Below the pieces are notes generated by a model, which searched no databases, was not told the origin of the DNA, and was given only the letters and a program-made list of their open reading frames with translations. DNA of 64,000 nucleotides. Origin: Gottfriedia endophytica. GTDB taxonomy: Bacteria; Bacillota; Bacilli; Bacillales; Bacillaceae_G. Below are positions 50,502-59,467 of the stretch, piece after piece. Positions within the stretch are counted from its first letter, which is position 1. The number at the start of each line of letters is the position of its first letter. The stretch spans positions 1 through 64,000 of the forward strand of contig NZ_JAGIYQ010000011.1 in the NCBI RefSeq assembly GCF_017814275.1, given 5' to 3'. The position numbers and the translations under genes were made by a program.

Positions 50502-51980
50502 TTAATGTTCATTAAGTAATTCAGGCTTTTTTCGATGCTTTGTTGCTTGTTCATAACAATAGCCAAGTTTAATTAATAGTCCTTCGCTAAATGCTGTCCC
50601 AGCAAATGTAATTCCAAAAGGTCGACCATTTTCCATATAACCTGCAGGAAGAGCGATTGATGGATACCCTGCTTTTGCACTAATCGTAGAACCTGCATAT
50701 GCTGGGAATAGAATTGCATCAAGATTATATTTTTTCAAAGCAAAATCAATTCCTTCATTTTGCGAGTAATATAAATCTTCTAGTTTAGCCATTAAATACT
50801 CAGGACTTCGTAAAGTGTTAGGAAATGAATTTCTATATTCAAGCATATTTTGCCCGTATTTTAAAGCTCGATCTGAGTTCTGTTTATTAAACTCAATAAG
50901 CTCCCCGAAAGTATGTACTGGTAAATGTGATGGCAATTGGTGTAGAAAATTTCCTAAACTGTGCCTCATCTCATAAACAGACACACCTCTTTTCCACTCT
51001 CGATTGAAAGAAGGAATATCGATGTCTTCAATAATTATTCCGCCTGCCTCACGAATTGTTTGAATGGCTTCGTTAAATAACTGTTCATTATACTCCCCAG
51101 GCATGAAATAATCATCAGGTATATGTTGAAAAATACCAATACGTGCTCCTTTCAACCCATAAGCATCCAAATAAGTTGTATAATCTTCTAAAGCATTGCC
51201 TTCACTTTTATTTGTTGCTGGGTCTAACTCATCAACTCCCGTCATCAACCCTAACAAGATAGCTGCATCTGTTACAGTACGAGCGATTGGCCCTGCTGTA
51301 TCTTGTGAATAAGTAAATGGAATAATTCCTGAACGGCTTATTAATCCAACAGTGGGTTTTATACCAACGACTGAGTTTTGAACGGCTGGACTTAGAATTG
51401 ACGCATCTGTTTCTGTTCCAATAGATGCAACAGCGAAATTAGCTGCAACTGCTGCTGCAGAGCCTGAGCTTGAACCACCTATAAAAAACTCACCTGGTCC
51501 ATATGGATTTAATACAAGTCCACCTCTTGCACTGTATCCTGCCCACATATCGAGTGACATTCCATTTGCAAGCTCAGTCATGTTCGTTTTACCAAGTATG
51601 ACCGCTCCTGCTTCCCTAAGTTTTTTGACTAAAAATGCATCGTTCTTACCAATATGATTTTCTAACGATAAAGTTCCTGCACTCGTGTGCATATTGTCAC
51701 TTGTTTCAATGTTATCTTTTAATAAAATAGGAATGCCATGAAAAGGGCCTCTTGAACCTTTTGGTTTTCTCTCATTATCTAATCCCTCTGCAATAAAAAT
51801 TGCAGAGGGATTAATTTCAAGTATAGAATTTATGTTAGGCCCACTTTGGTCAAATTGAGCGATTCGGTAAAGATAATACATAACAAGTTCTTTTGAAGTG
51901 TACTTTCCTTCTTCTAATGCGTTTTGAATCGATTGAATCGTTTGTTCTTCAATATTTAAATTATTTAAAAAGTCAATCAT
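50502..51980 (-). CDS. Amidase (amidase signature family)
   Basis: 492 residues with the Ser-cisSer-Lys triad region: GIPILLKDNIETSDNMHTSA (catalytic Lys), FFIGGSSSGSAAAVAANFAV (cis-Ser), and SIGTETDASILSPAVQNSVVG (nucleophile Ser region; note D-A-S-I where many have G-S-I). IKPTVGLISRSGIIPFTYSQ DTAGPIARTV is also typical. Hydrolyses an amide bond; not GatA, as no gatB/gatC is nearby and the sequence is closer to secondary amidases. ATG 51980 behind TGAGGGATAGG. Confidence 0.88.
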   Translation of the reverse strand: MIDFLNNLNIEEQTIQSIQNALEEGKYTSKELVMYYLYRIAQFDQSGPNINSILEINPSAIFIAEGLDNERKPKGSRGPFHGIPILLKDNIETSDNMHTSAGTLSLENHIGKNDAFLVKKLREAGAVILGKTNMTELANGMSLDMWAGYSARGGLVLNPYGPGEFFIGGSSSGSAAAVAANFAVASIGTETDASILSPAVQNSVVGIKPTVGLISRSGIIPFTYSQDTAGPIARTVTDAAILLGLMTGVDELDPATNKSEGNALEDYTTYLDAYGLKGARIGIFQHIPDDYFMPGEYNEQLFNEAIQTIREAGGIIIEDIDIPSFNREWKRGVSVYEMRHSLGNFLHQLPSHLPVHTFGELIEFNKQNSDRALKYGQNMLEYRNSFPNTLRSPEYLMAKLEDLYYSQNEGIDFALKKYNLDAILFPAYAGSTISAKAGYPSIALPAGYMENGRPFGITFAGTAFSEGLLIKLGYCYEQATKHRKKPELLNEH

Positions 51981-52105
51981 CCTATCCCTCAGTTTCTCAT
52001 TATTTTTTTCTATTCGATTTAACTATTCATTAATAATTGAATTAAAAAGATCCTTTTGTTCGATTTGAAAATAATGTCCAATTAGATTCCTATAATAAGT
52101 TACTG

Positions 52106-52366
52106 TCAATTTATTAAGAGTCCAATTATCATCATTACTAAACCAAAAATAGAAGCTTCACGTTTTATTTTTTTATTCTCTAATGGTCTAAATAAAAAGC
52201 ATAATGGAAAGCCTAATGGTATAATGAGTCCATTTAAATTAAGGTAAAAACTGCCTAATAAATAATAGCCTACAAGTTTTAATACTAATAGATCCTCTCC
52301 CACTTCTCGATTTGAATAGAGATAAGCGATACCTAATATCCAAACTAATATAAAGAAAAAAAACAT
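52106..52366 (-). CDS. Hypothetical three-helix membrane protein
   Basis: 86 residues from ATG 52366 behind GAGGAGGAAG. Three hydrophobic stretches (about 2-16, 28-55, 68-85) are separated by SNREVGEDLL and RPLENKKIKRE. No recognised family. The strong ribosome binding site makes it likely to be real. Confidence 0.6.
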   Translation of the reverse strand: MFFFFILVWILGIAYLYSNREVGEDLLVLKLVGYYLLGSFYLNLNGLIIPLGFPLCFLFRPLENKKIKREASIFGLVMMIIGLLIN

Positions 52367-52417
52367 AATTTCTTCCTCCTCTCATAAAATAATTTTTCAC
52401 AAATTAATTACTTTAAT

Positions 52418-52638
52418 AAAGGCTGTTTCGGTATACATTGTTGCAATTTCAGAATGTGTAATTTCCACTCCAGGATGCTCGCTTTCCTAGGGGCGTGAGC
52501 TGAGCCTCCTCGTCGCATACGCTCCTGTGGGGTCCCAGCTTCCCGCATTTCCCACAGGAGCCCTTCACCCTTCCGTTCCAATCAACTTCTGTCTTTTAAA
52601 TAATAAAACTAAAAGCAGCAATCTTTTAAAAAAAAGCA
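52418..52638. repeat. G+C-rich interspersed Bacillus repeat, copy 1
   Basis: The core at 52461-52589 is much richer in G+C than the surroundings and contains CCAGGATGCTCGCTTTCC, GAGCCTCCTCGTCGC, CCACAGGAG and CGTTCCAATCAACTTC. Related copies lie at 61582-61789 and 62140-62300. Outer flanks (GGCTGTTTCGG..., GCAGCAATCTTTT) are shared partly with copy 2. It has dyad symmetries and no gene, and looks like a non-coding mobile (MITE-like) repeat widespread in bacilli. Confidence 0.75.
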
Positions 52639-52665
52639 TTAAAAGATCAATAAGTCAAAAGCTCT

Positions 52666-53439
52666 TCAATCAATTTTATGTTTCTGCTGATGAAATTTTT
52701 TCAGTTTCTCAGCTACTTGTTCAATATCATCTGTAACTTGTGGTATGGAGTATCCTATATATAAAGGAGACGTAACAAATCTAGGAATAATTTTACAGCT
52801 TATAATTCCATTTATATGATAAAAAAACAAATTATAACTTTCACATTTATAATGGAAGTGGTTTAAAATATAATCAGCTGCAGTTTGAATACAATCTGCC
52901 ATGTTGTTAATTGCAGTCATATCATGCAGCACTACATTAAACTCATAAAATCCCATCTTAGGTTTTGATGAGATGTTAAATTCAACATTTTTATCTTTAT
53001 AAATTGTAGCTCCTTCAAAGCATTCCAATTGAATATTCTCTTTATAATCAACTTGTTCTAATCCAACTATTTGCATGTGAGAATGACGTATTGTTCCACC
53101 TGATAATGGACCATGATTTTTAAATAAGATGACTGATTTAAAGTCTTTTCTAAGTTCAAGCTCCAACCAATTCTTGATCGCAAAATGGATTACTTTGTAC
53201 AAATGGTCTTTTTTATATGTAGATAATTCAGAGTCACAATCATCACTTTCAATTATTACTGTCTGTAATGTGTTTTTTAATGTTGAGTATTTATTTTTTA
53301 AAAGAATAATAGAATCCTCTCTCGCGATAATGTTTTCTAACCCATCAACATCGCAAAATGGACATGAATTACCATTATTTACTATCGTTACTGGTTTTTG
53401 AGTTCCTATTTGAGTAGAAAAATATAAATGAGTACCCAT
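52666..53439 (-). CDS. DUF4931 family protein (HIT/GalT-like)
   Basis: 257 residues starting directly after the stop of the DUF2087 gene (no gap). N-terminal zinc-type motif SCPFCDVDGLENI, then FKNHGPLSGGTIRHSHMQIVGL, a histidine-triad-like H-S-H-M-Q block as in galactose-1-phosphate uridylyltransferases. A later MGFYEFNVVLHD and FYHINGIISCKIIPRF fit the second half of the fold. Probably a nucleotidyl-transferase or hydrolase; substrate unknown. Confidence 0.8.
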   Translation of the reverse strand: MGTHLYFSTQIGTQKPVTIVNNGNSCPFCDVDGLENIIAREDSIILLKNKYSTLKNTLQTVIIESDDCDSELSTYKKDHLYKVIHFAIKNWLELELRKDFKSVILFKNHGPLSGGTIRHSHMQIVGLEQVDYKENIQLECFEGATIYKDKNVEFNISSKPKMGFYEFNVVLHDMTAINNMADCIQTAADYILNHFHYKCESYNLFFYHINGIISCKIIPRFVTSPLYIGYSIPQVTDDIEQVAEKLKKFHQQKHKID

Positions 53440-53721
53440 TTATTTCTTTACCCAATACAATCTACAATCTTTACTTCTTTCTAGTAATTTATAATCAACT
53501 AAATATCTTCTTAAAATAGCAAAATCAGGATAGAATGATTTTAAAACTTCATTAATTTCTCGTTCAGTATATTGTTTTTCTGGATTGAACGATTCGATTA
53601 AAAAATTCAAAATTGCAATTTTATATTTTTCTTTGCTCGGTATTACCTGTAGTTTATTATTCTTAATATATTTTTTTAAGATCTCCAATTTCTCTTCATC
53701 TGTTATATGAACCTTTTCCAT
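53440..53721 (-). CDS. DUF2087 domain protein
   Basis: 93 residues from ATG 53721 behind TTGGAGG; an upstream frame extension is not needed. KLEILKKYIKNNKLQVIPSK EKYKIAILNFLIESF, then KQYTEREINEVLKSFYPDFA ILRRYLVDYKLLERSKDCRL YWVKK is the usual DUF2087 pattern: a winged-helix-like domain often found as a small transcription-linked protein. Its stop abuts the DUF4931 start, so the two are coupled. Confidence 0.85.
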   Translation of the reverse strand: MEKVHITDEEKLEILKKYIKNNKLQVIPSKEKYKIAILNFLIESFNPEKQYTEREINEVLKSFYPDFAILRRYLVDYKLLERSKDCRLYWVKK

Positions 53722-53745
53722 TTGATAACCTCCAAGCATTACATA

Positions 53746-53897
53746 TTAAATTCGTTTTTTAATATTCCAAGTCTTTACGAAAGGGAATTTTGTTTTCCTT
53801 ACAAAAATCATAGTATTTTTATAGACGGTAAAAATATCATCTTGTCCGATTACTTGATTTACTTCATCAAGAAAACATCTTCAACAATTTTATTCAT
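53746..53897 (-). pseudogene. Frameshifted ~50-aa ORF upstream of DUF2087
   Basis: ATG 53897 behind AAAGGGGAAC opens MNKIVEDVF. After a frame change near TTCTTGATGAAG, the strand continues as DEVNQVIGQDDIFTVYKNTM and IFVRKTKFPFVKTWNIKKRI with a stop at 53746-53748. The DUF2087 gene follows at once, so this was probably the first gene of that small operon. It could be an assembly error. Confidence 0.4.
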
Positions 53898-54033
53898 TCT
53901 AGTTCCCCTTTAATATCATTTCTCCTTATAAGATAACCTAAAATTCAGAATATTAGCAAGAAGTATAATTTTGGATAATCATTATATCTAAGCATTAATA
54001 TTTGTTATTGCCTCTTCGATTATCCGAATATAA

Positions 54034-54080
54034 AAAATAACTTAAAGGATTACCAAAATCCCTTGAGTTATTTTTTTAAG
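54034..54080 (-). terminator. Terminator of the hemerythrin-like gene
   Basis: AATAACT-AAAGGAT pairs with ATCCCTT-AGTTATT around TACCAAA, with A/T runs on both sides. It sits immediately past the stop of the hemerythrin-like gene. Confidence 0.75.
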
Positions 54081-54083
54081 TTT

Positions 54084-54731
54084 CTATTGTTTATTTGTAA
54101 AATGAGGTGTAAATTGAGACAATTCATAAATACCAAAAGCTTTTTCGAGTTGTTCAACCTGCTTCAATATCCTCTGAAATCCATTTTTCCCAAACATCGT
54201 TTCTTCAATTTTTTCAAACTTTTCTCCTAACGCTTGCAATTCCGCTGGCGTTACGATTTCACGGAAAGTAGGAAATAACACTGTATCCTCCCATGCTTCA
54301 TGTGGCTCATACATTTGTTTATAAAGTGAAAGTAAGTGAGCAAGATATTGTCTACTTTGCATATACTGATCACCTTGACTTACAGACTGTAAAATAAGCG
54401 ACGTTAGATTGATAGCAGCATCATGTTGCTCTTGTAAAGTACGTACTAAATCAACTTGAATTTGCTCTTTTAAGAATCTCTTGAATAGATACTTTTCCTC
54501 TAATTCTTGGTGATAATTTTCGATAAAGTTTCTTGCAATTGTAGCTGATTGCAATATAACAGGATAAGTGATTTGTGGTTCAAGAGGTTTATACCCGAGT
54601 AATCGTTTCCCGGCATCCTCATAGATTAAAAGCAATCTTTTTAAAATGCCATGTTCCCTCATCAAGTCTTCTGTTGGTGGAATTTCGATTTCTGGTTGTG
54701 AAGATTCACGTTGTCTATTTGTATGAGACAC
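54084..54731 (-). CDS. Hemerythrin-like domain protein
   Basis: 215 residues from GTG 54731, eight bases after AAAGGAGG; an upstream ATG in frame lies before that site and is rejected. The hemerythrin four-helix pattern of iron-binding residues is visible: DLMREHGILKRLLLIYEDAG (His), ARNFIENYHQELEEKYLFKR (HxxxE), VRTLQEQHDAAINLTSLIL (His) and YKQMYEPHEAWEDTVLFPTF (HxxxE). Probably a diiron oxygen/NO-sensing or iron-handling cytosolic protein. Monocistronic. Confidence 0.85.
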   Translation of the reverse strand: MSHTNRQRESSQPEIEIPPTEDLMREHGILKRLLLIYEDAGKRLLGYKPLEPQITYPVILQSATIARNFIENYHQELEEKYLFKRFLKEQIQVDLVRTLQEQHDAAINLTSLILQSVSQGDQYMQSRQYLAHLLSLYKQMYEPHEAWEDTVLFPTFREIVTPAELQALGEKFEKIEETMFGKNGFQRILKQVEQLEKAFGIYELSQFTPHFTNKQ

Positions 54732-54823
54732 CTTAAAAACCTCCTTTATATTTGCTGAATAATATATGTTTATGTGATAGATTTTCATTTTACTAATACC
54801 TATATCATTTAAGCGACTTAAAC

Positions 54824-54864
54824 AAAAAAAGATGAGTAACTTTGAAGGTTACTCATCTTTTTGA
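54824..54864 (-). terminator. Terminator of the kamA operon
   Basis: AAAAAGATGAGTAAC pairs with GTTACTCATCTTTTT around TTTGAAG, with an A-run/T-run on the flanks. It lies 36 bases past the yokU stop. Confidence 0.85.
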
Positions 54865-54899
54865 ATATTTAGATATTTAATCGGATAATAAGGTTGAAT

Positions 54900-55172
54900 T
54901 TAAAATTTAAAATAATTTTTCTTCAATATTTTCTCAACACTCATTAAGTCAGAATAAGAAAGTTTTCTTTCTAAATTTTTTGTATTAATAAGAAAGAGAT
55001 GGTCTTCAATTTCCTGTACAAGTGCTTCTGTTTGATATTCCATTCCACAATCATTACACTTCACACTTGGGGTATCAAAGATTTCAACTGTTCGACTGCC
55101 ATCGGGTAATTCCCAATAAACAGTATTCATTGTATCTTGAACATTGTTTGATTGACACCATTCACAAGTCAT
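54900..55172 (-). CDS. yokU: YokU-like zinc-ribbon protein
   Basis: 90 residues. N-terminal CEWC...CNDCGM zinc ribbon (YgiT/MqsA-N type) and a helical C-terminus. It overlaps the kamA stop by one base and matches yokU, which follows kamA in B. subtilis. MqsA-like domains occur in antitoxins, but no HTH or toxin partner is present here, so a toxin-antitoxin role is not supported. Confidence 0.82.
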   Translation of the reverse strand: MTCEWCQSNNVQDTMNTVYWELPDGSRTVEIFDTPSVKCNDCGMEYQTEALVQEIEDHLFLINTKNLERKLSYSDLMSVEKILKKNYFKF

Positions 55173-56617
55173 TATACTTTCTCCACTTCTGTTTCTGAGG
55201 TTATAGCTCTTTCTTTACTTTCGTTCGTAGTAGTCATTTTTGCTTGTTGAGATTGAAATTTCTTTTCCTTCATCTCATCTCGTTTTTCACGCTTATTTTT
55301 TAAGCTAGCGTGCTCTGGATTGGTTGTATATTGTTCACGACGATCTAGACGAGATAGTCCTTCAGGAACTAAATTAAAATGGTGATCCTGGAAGATTCCA
55401 GAAATACCAACAACTGAGTTTTTCTCTTCCATATCTGGATAGATTTCTTTAAAGTAATCATCTGCACGTCCTGCAACATAGTTTTCAGGTTCTGGATAAG
55501 ATGTGATAACACCTTCAAAGTTACGTAATACTACTTTATTTACACTTTGTGCTAGTAAGTAGTTTGGTTGAAGGGCAATTTTACCTCCTCCACCTGGAGC
55601 GTCAACCACAAAAGTAGGTACTGCATACCCAGATGTATGACCACGTAAACCTTCGATAATTTCTAATCCTTTTGCTACTGGAGCTCTGAAGTGACCAATA
55701 CCTTCTGATAAATCACATTGATAAATGTAATATGGACGAACACGGATTTTAACTAGATCATGCATTAATTTTTTCATAATCGGAATGCTGTCATTGATTC
55801 CAGCAAGGATAACTGATTGATTACCAAGTGGAACACCTGCATTAGCTAACATTTCACAAGCACGTTTTGATTCTTCTGTAATTTCAATAGAAGTATTAAA
55901 ATGTGTATTTAACCAAATTGGATGATAACGCTTTAAAATATTACATAAATTCTCTGTAATTCGTTGCGGGAATACAACAGGTGCACGAGTTCCAATACGA
56001 ATAATTTCAACATGTGGAATTTCTCGTAAATTTTTCAAAATGTATTCTAAAATGTTGTCATTAATTAATAATCCATCTCCACCAGAAATTAACACGTCAC
56101 GCACTTGTGGAGTATTACGAATGTATGCAATTGCATCGTCAAGCTGTTTCTTAGGTACACCCATTCCAACTTGCCCTGAGAAACGACGGCGAGTACAATA
56201 ACGGCAATACATTGAACATTGGTTTGTTACTAAGAATAACACGCGGTCTGGATAACGATGAGTTAATCCAGGTACCGGACTATCTTCATCTTCATGAAGC
56301 GGATCTTCTAAATCATATTTCGTTTTATGTAACTCATTGTGTACAGGAATTGATTGCATACGAATTGGACATCTTGGATCATCCGGATTCATTAACCAAG
56401 CATAGTAAGGAGTAATATTCAACGGAATTGTCATTGCTGAATATTTAACACCTTCTTCTTCTTCAGGAGTTAAATTTACAACTTTTTTTAAGTCGTCAAG
56501 TGTACGAATTGTATTCGTTAATTGCCAAATCCAATCATTCCATTGCTCTTCCGTTACATCCTTCCATAATTCAATATCCTTCCAATGTCTCTTCGGTTTA
56601 TACAATGTTTGATTCAT
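55172..56617 (-). CDS. kamA: Lysine 2,3-aminomutase
   Basis: 481 residues from ATG 56617 behind TTGGAGGGAG. The radical-SAM cluster is CSMYCRYCTRRR, followed by RDVLISGGDGLLINDN, IRIGTRAPVVFPQRI and the PLP-lysine region FVVDAPGGGGKIALQPNY. It interconverts L-alpha- and L-beta-lysine. The C-terminal ~60 residues are a charged tail (KREKRDEMKEKKFQSQQAKM) typical of Bacillus enzymes. It provides beta-lysine to the YodP acetyltransferase; the acetylated product can be a compatible solute or a degradation intermediate. Confidence 0.95.
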   Translation of the reverse strand: MNQTLYKPKRHWKDIELWKDVTEEQWNDWIWQLTNTIRTLDDLKKVVNLTPEEEEGVKYSAMTIPLNITPYYAWLMNPDDPRCPIRMQSIPVHNELHKTKYDLEDPLHEDEDSPVPGLTHRYPDRVLFLVTNQCSMYCRYCTRRRFSGQVGMGVPKKQLDDAIAYIRNTPQVRDVLISGGDGLLINDNILEYILKNLREIPHVEIIRIGTRAPVVFPQRITENLCNILKRYHPIWLNTHFNTSIEITEESKRACEMLANAGVPLGNQSVILAGINDSIPIMKKLMHDLVKIRVRPYYIYQCDLSEGIGHFRAPVAKGLEIIEGLRGHTSGYAVPTFVVDAPGGGGKIALQPNYLLAQSVNKVVLRNFEGVITSYPEPENYVAGRADDYFKEIYPDMEEKNSVVGISGIFQDHHFNLVPEGLSRLDRREQYTTNPEHASLKNKREKRDEMKEKKFQSQQAKMTTTNESKERAITSETEVEKV

Positions 56618-56669
56618 TTTAACTCCCTCCAAGCCTTTTTTAGTTTTTATATAGACTAGCAAGCAAAAA

Positions 56670-57524
56670 TTACTTAGCTAGATCTTTAACCCATACATTC
56701 ATGTCTTCGATCTTATCGAATATGTAACAATTATTTGCCATTCTACCAGTATATTCATATCCTAACTGATAAAATGCAGCATTCATTCCATATGAAAGTG
56801 ATCTAGCAATTGTATATGAACAATAAATTGATCGCTTAACTAATTCTTTTTCTAGCTCTCTTAAGAGTAATTTCATCCACCCGTGTTTACGATAACTCGG
56901 CAGTGTAGCACAGTTTGTTAATTCTGCATTACATTGCTTTACATTTAGTTCTGCAGCTGCAGCACTAACCACTTTCCCCTCATGTTCGATTACATAATAA
57001 ATTACATCTTCATCTATCGATTGTTTAACATACTCAGAGTCGTCTAATGGTGTGGGATAAATCTCAAAAACTACTTTATATAAATTGGCAAGTTCAATTG
57101 CATCTTCTTTCGTCGCAATTCTCATTTGATAATTGCTATCTAAAACTCTATTATCAGATGCAACTGGCTTTTCAATTATATTTTTTATAATCGTATCTTC
57201 TTCAATCCAAAATTGGCTATTTCGTCTTTCATAGTCTCTGAATTTCGAATAAAAATACATCGGGCTTCCTTGAAAATATCCAGGTATCGAAGACTCTAAA
57301 ACATAGCCGTATTTAAACATTGTTTCTTTATCAGAATGCTTAACTTTAATAATTAATTTTGTAAAATCCTTTGTTTCACTAATATTTTCAATATCGTGTA
57401 AAAGACTCCTAATATTCCCGCGGTAATCGTCTACTCGAATTCTTTTGTTAAAGTAGTCAAAACAAGCATCTGCGTAAAATTCTTCTGTTTGAATGATTTT
57501 ACTTTCATAAAATTCATTACTCAT
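56670..57524 (-). CDS. ablB: Beta-lysine N6-acetyltransferase (AblB/YodP)
   Basis: 284 residues. The C-terminal GNAT domain has MRIATKEDAIELANLYKVVF, VVSAAAAELNVKQCNAELTN CATLPSYRKHGWMKLLLREL (RKHGWM is the acetyl-CoA loop) and YGMNAAFYQLGYEYTGRMAN. Family and position directly after lysine 2,3-aminomutase identify it as beta-lysine acetyltransferase, making N6-acetyl-beta-lysine. It overlaps the deacetylase gene by 8 bases. Confidence 0.92.
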   Translation of the reverse strand: MSNEFYESKIIQTEEFYADACFDYFNKRIRVDDYRGNIRSLLHDIENISETKDFTKLIIKVKHSDKETMFKYGYVLESSIPGYFQGSPMYFYSKFRDYERRNSQFWIEEDTIIKNIIEKPVASDNRVLDSNYQMRIATKEDAIELANLYKVVFEIYPTPLDDSEYVKQSIDEDVIYYVIEHEGKVVSAAAAELNVKQCNAELTNCATLPSYRKHGWMKLLLRELEKELVKRSIYCSYTIARSLSYGMNAAFYQLGYEYTGRMANNCYIFDKIEDMNVWVKDLAK

Positions 57525-58785
57525 TCACTTCACACCAATCTAATATTGTATAAGCCATAATCTCTGCGCATCTAAACAATTCGTCTAAATCAATATATTC
57601 GTCAGGATAGTGAGCTACCTTGGTTTCTCCTGGCCCAAATACAATTGTTGGCATTTGTTTGATTTGAGTGAATAAGCCACCATCTGTTCCCCAAGGAGAT
57701 GCTTCAATGATTGGATCTTTTTCGAAGACATTCATAAATGCATTCGAAAGTGTTGACATAAATGGGTGATCTAGTTCTATGCTTCCTGGCACCCAACGTG
57801 CTCCGAAATATTCTATTTCAACATGATAATCCTTAAACCATTCATCTTGTTCAGCTAATCTACTAATCCAATTCTCTAACTCTTCTTTTGCGTTCTCCAT
57901 TGTTTCATCTGGTGCTACTCCAAATCTACCTTCAAGAGTTACTAAATCAGATACTGATGAAGGCCATGTTCCACCTTCAATTCTTCCTATATTAATAGGA
58001 ATTGGTATTGGTACACCTTTATAAAGAGGATCATTTAGTAATCTTTCATTTCGAAGAGACTCAAGTTTCAAAATATGCTGTATGACAGCTATACTTTTCT
58101 CAATTGCACTTACGCCTTCATACCTCGTACCCCCGTGGGCCACTCTTCCCTTAACTTTTAAGCGAAACCACATACTTCCTTGTTGTTTAGGGAAAATTTT
58201 CATTTTTGTTGGCTCTGGAATTAGTACAGCATCAGCATCATACCCACGTAAAATAGCTGCTAATGTACCAGCCCCACCACTCTCTTCTTCGATTACACTT
58301 TGGAAAATGACAGATCCTTTTAGCTGAACATCACTCATTTTAATCGCTTCAATCGCTAAAAGAGCTGCAACATTTCCACCTTTCATATCTGTAGTACCTC
58401 TACCATACATCTTATTATCGATAATCTCTCCACTATAAGGATCCGATGTCCACTGACTTCTTTCACCTTCTGGTACAACATCGATATGACCATTGATAAT
58501 GATCGACTTACCTTTACCTGTTCCTTCCAATACACCAACTACATTTGGGCTATTCGAAAATGAATCTCTTTGTGTGATAAAAAATGGTGAACTTTTCATT
58601 TCATCAATATCTGGATCCCATACATCTACTTTTAACCCAAGATGATTTAAGTGATGTATAACAATTTCTTGTGCAGGAGCTTCATTTCCTGAAATACTTC
58701 TCTCTTGGACTAACTTTTGTAAAAGAGTAACAGTTTGATTTCGATTATCATGAATATATTTTTTTACTTTTATTTTTACATCCAT
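57517..58785 (-). CDS. yodQ: M20 family deacylase (YodQ)
   Basis: 422 residues from ATG 58785 behind GAAGGAG. M20 metallopeptidase motifs are IINGHIDVVPEGER (first metal His), YGRGTTDMKGGNVAAL (bridging Asp), VIEEESGGAGTLAAI (catalytic Glu pair), VLIPEPTKMK, and ASPWGTDGGLFTQ with VFGPGE at the end. ArgE/DapE family. In this operon it is expected to deacylate an intermediate of beta-lysine breakdown. Tightly packed with neighbours. Confidence 0.9.
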   Translation of the reverse strand: MDVKIKVKKYIHDNRNQTVTLLQKLVQERSISGNEAPAQEIVIHHLNHLGLKVDVWDPDIDEMKSSPFFITQRDSFSNSPNVVGVLEGTGKGKSIIINGHIDVVPEGERSQWTSDPYSGEIIDNKMYGRGTTDMKGGNVAALLAIEAIKMSDVQLKGSVIFQSVIEEESGGAGTLAAILRGYDADAVLIPEPTKMKIFPKQQGSMWFRLKVKGRVAHGGTRYEGVSAIEKSIAVIQHILKLESLRNERLLNDPLYKGVPIPIPINIGRIEGGTWPSSVSDLVTLEGRFGVAPDETMENAKEELENWISRLAEQDEWFKDYHVEIEYFGARWVPGSIELDHPFMSTLSNAFMNVFEKDPIIEASPWGTDGGLFTQIKQMPTIVFGPGETKVAHYPDEYIDLDELFRCAEIMAYTILDWCEVNE

Positions 58786-58789
58786 TTGA

Positions 58790-59467
58790 TCAAACTCCTT
58801 CGTAAACAAGTATGTCTCCTTCAATAACCAGAGGCGCTCCAGTTTTCTCAATTACTTCTTCTACAGAATATGGAGCAAGTACTTCTATTAAATGTAATTT
58901 TTTTGTTTCTTTATTTACTCTGATAACAGCCATTTCAGTGATAATTAAATCTACACAAGCTTTAGATGTTAAGGGGAATGTGCAGTTATCTAGAATTTTT
59001 GGTTCCCCATCTTTACTACAATGATTCATTAACACAATTACTTTTTTAGATTTTTGTGCTAAATCCATTGCCCCTCCAATTCCAGGAACTCGTTTCCCTG
59101 GAACAATCCAATTTGCCAAATCACCTTTTTCACTTACTTGTAATGCACCAAGAACTGTCAAATCAAGAAGTCCTTTACGAATAATTCCAAATGCTAGGCT
59201 ACTATCAAAATAGCTTGCTCCAGGAATAATCGTGACAGGTAATCCTGCTGCATTACATAGATTTTCATCCTCTTGTCCTTTTTCAGGAGTTGGTCCAATT
59301 CCAAGGACGCCATTCTCTGCATGAAACATAACGCGTATATTTTCAGGAAGGAAGTTTGGAATGAGTGAAGGAATCCCGATGCCTAAATTTACGATCATGC
59401 CATCTTTCACTTCTTGTGCAGCACGTTTCGCCATTAATTCACGTACACTTAGTTTTCCCATGCCCAT
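58790..59467 (-). CDS. yodR: CoA-transferase subunit B (YodR)
   Basis: 225 residues from ATG 59467, ten bases after AAGGAG; a TTG two codons upstream and an ATG two codons downstream are alternatives. Family I CoA-transferase beta subunit: VNLGIGIPSLIPNFLPENI, FHAENGVLGIGPTPEKGQED (Glu of ENG attacks the CoA ester) and GAMDLAQKSKKVIVLMNHCS KDGEPKI. It forms an AB enzyme with the gene product upstream (yodS), and would activate an acid derived from lysine or acetoacetate-like substrate. It overlaps yodS by 19 bases. Confidence 0.9.
   Translation of the reverse strand: MGMGKLSVRELMAKRAAQEVKDGMIVNLGIGIPSLIPNFLPENIRVMFHAENGVLGIGPTPEKGQEDENLCNAAGLPVTIIPGASYFDSSLAFGIIRKGLLDLTVLGALQVSEKGDLANWIVPGKRVPGIGGAMDLAQKSKKVIVLMNHCSKDGEPKILDNCTFPLTSKACVDLIITEMAVIRVNKETKKLHLIEVLAPYSVEEVIEKTGAPLVIEGDILVYEGV

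Noticed and set aside
54900-55172. Antitoxin of an MqsRA-type toxin-antitoxin pair
   Set aside because: Only the zinc-ribbon part is present, no HTH and no toxin neighbour; the position at the end of the kamA operon fits yokU.
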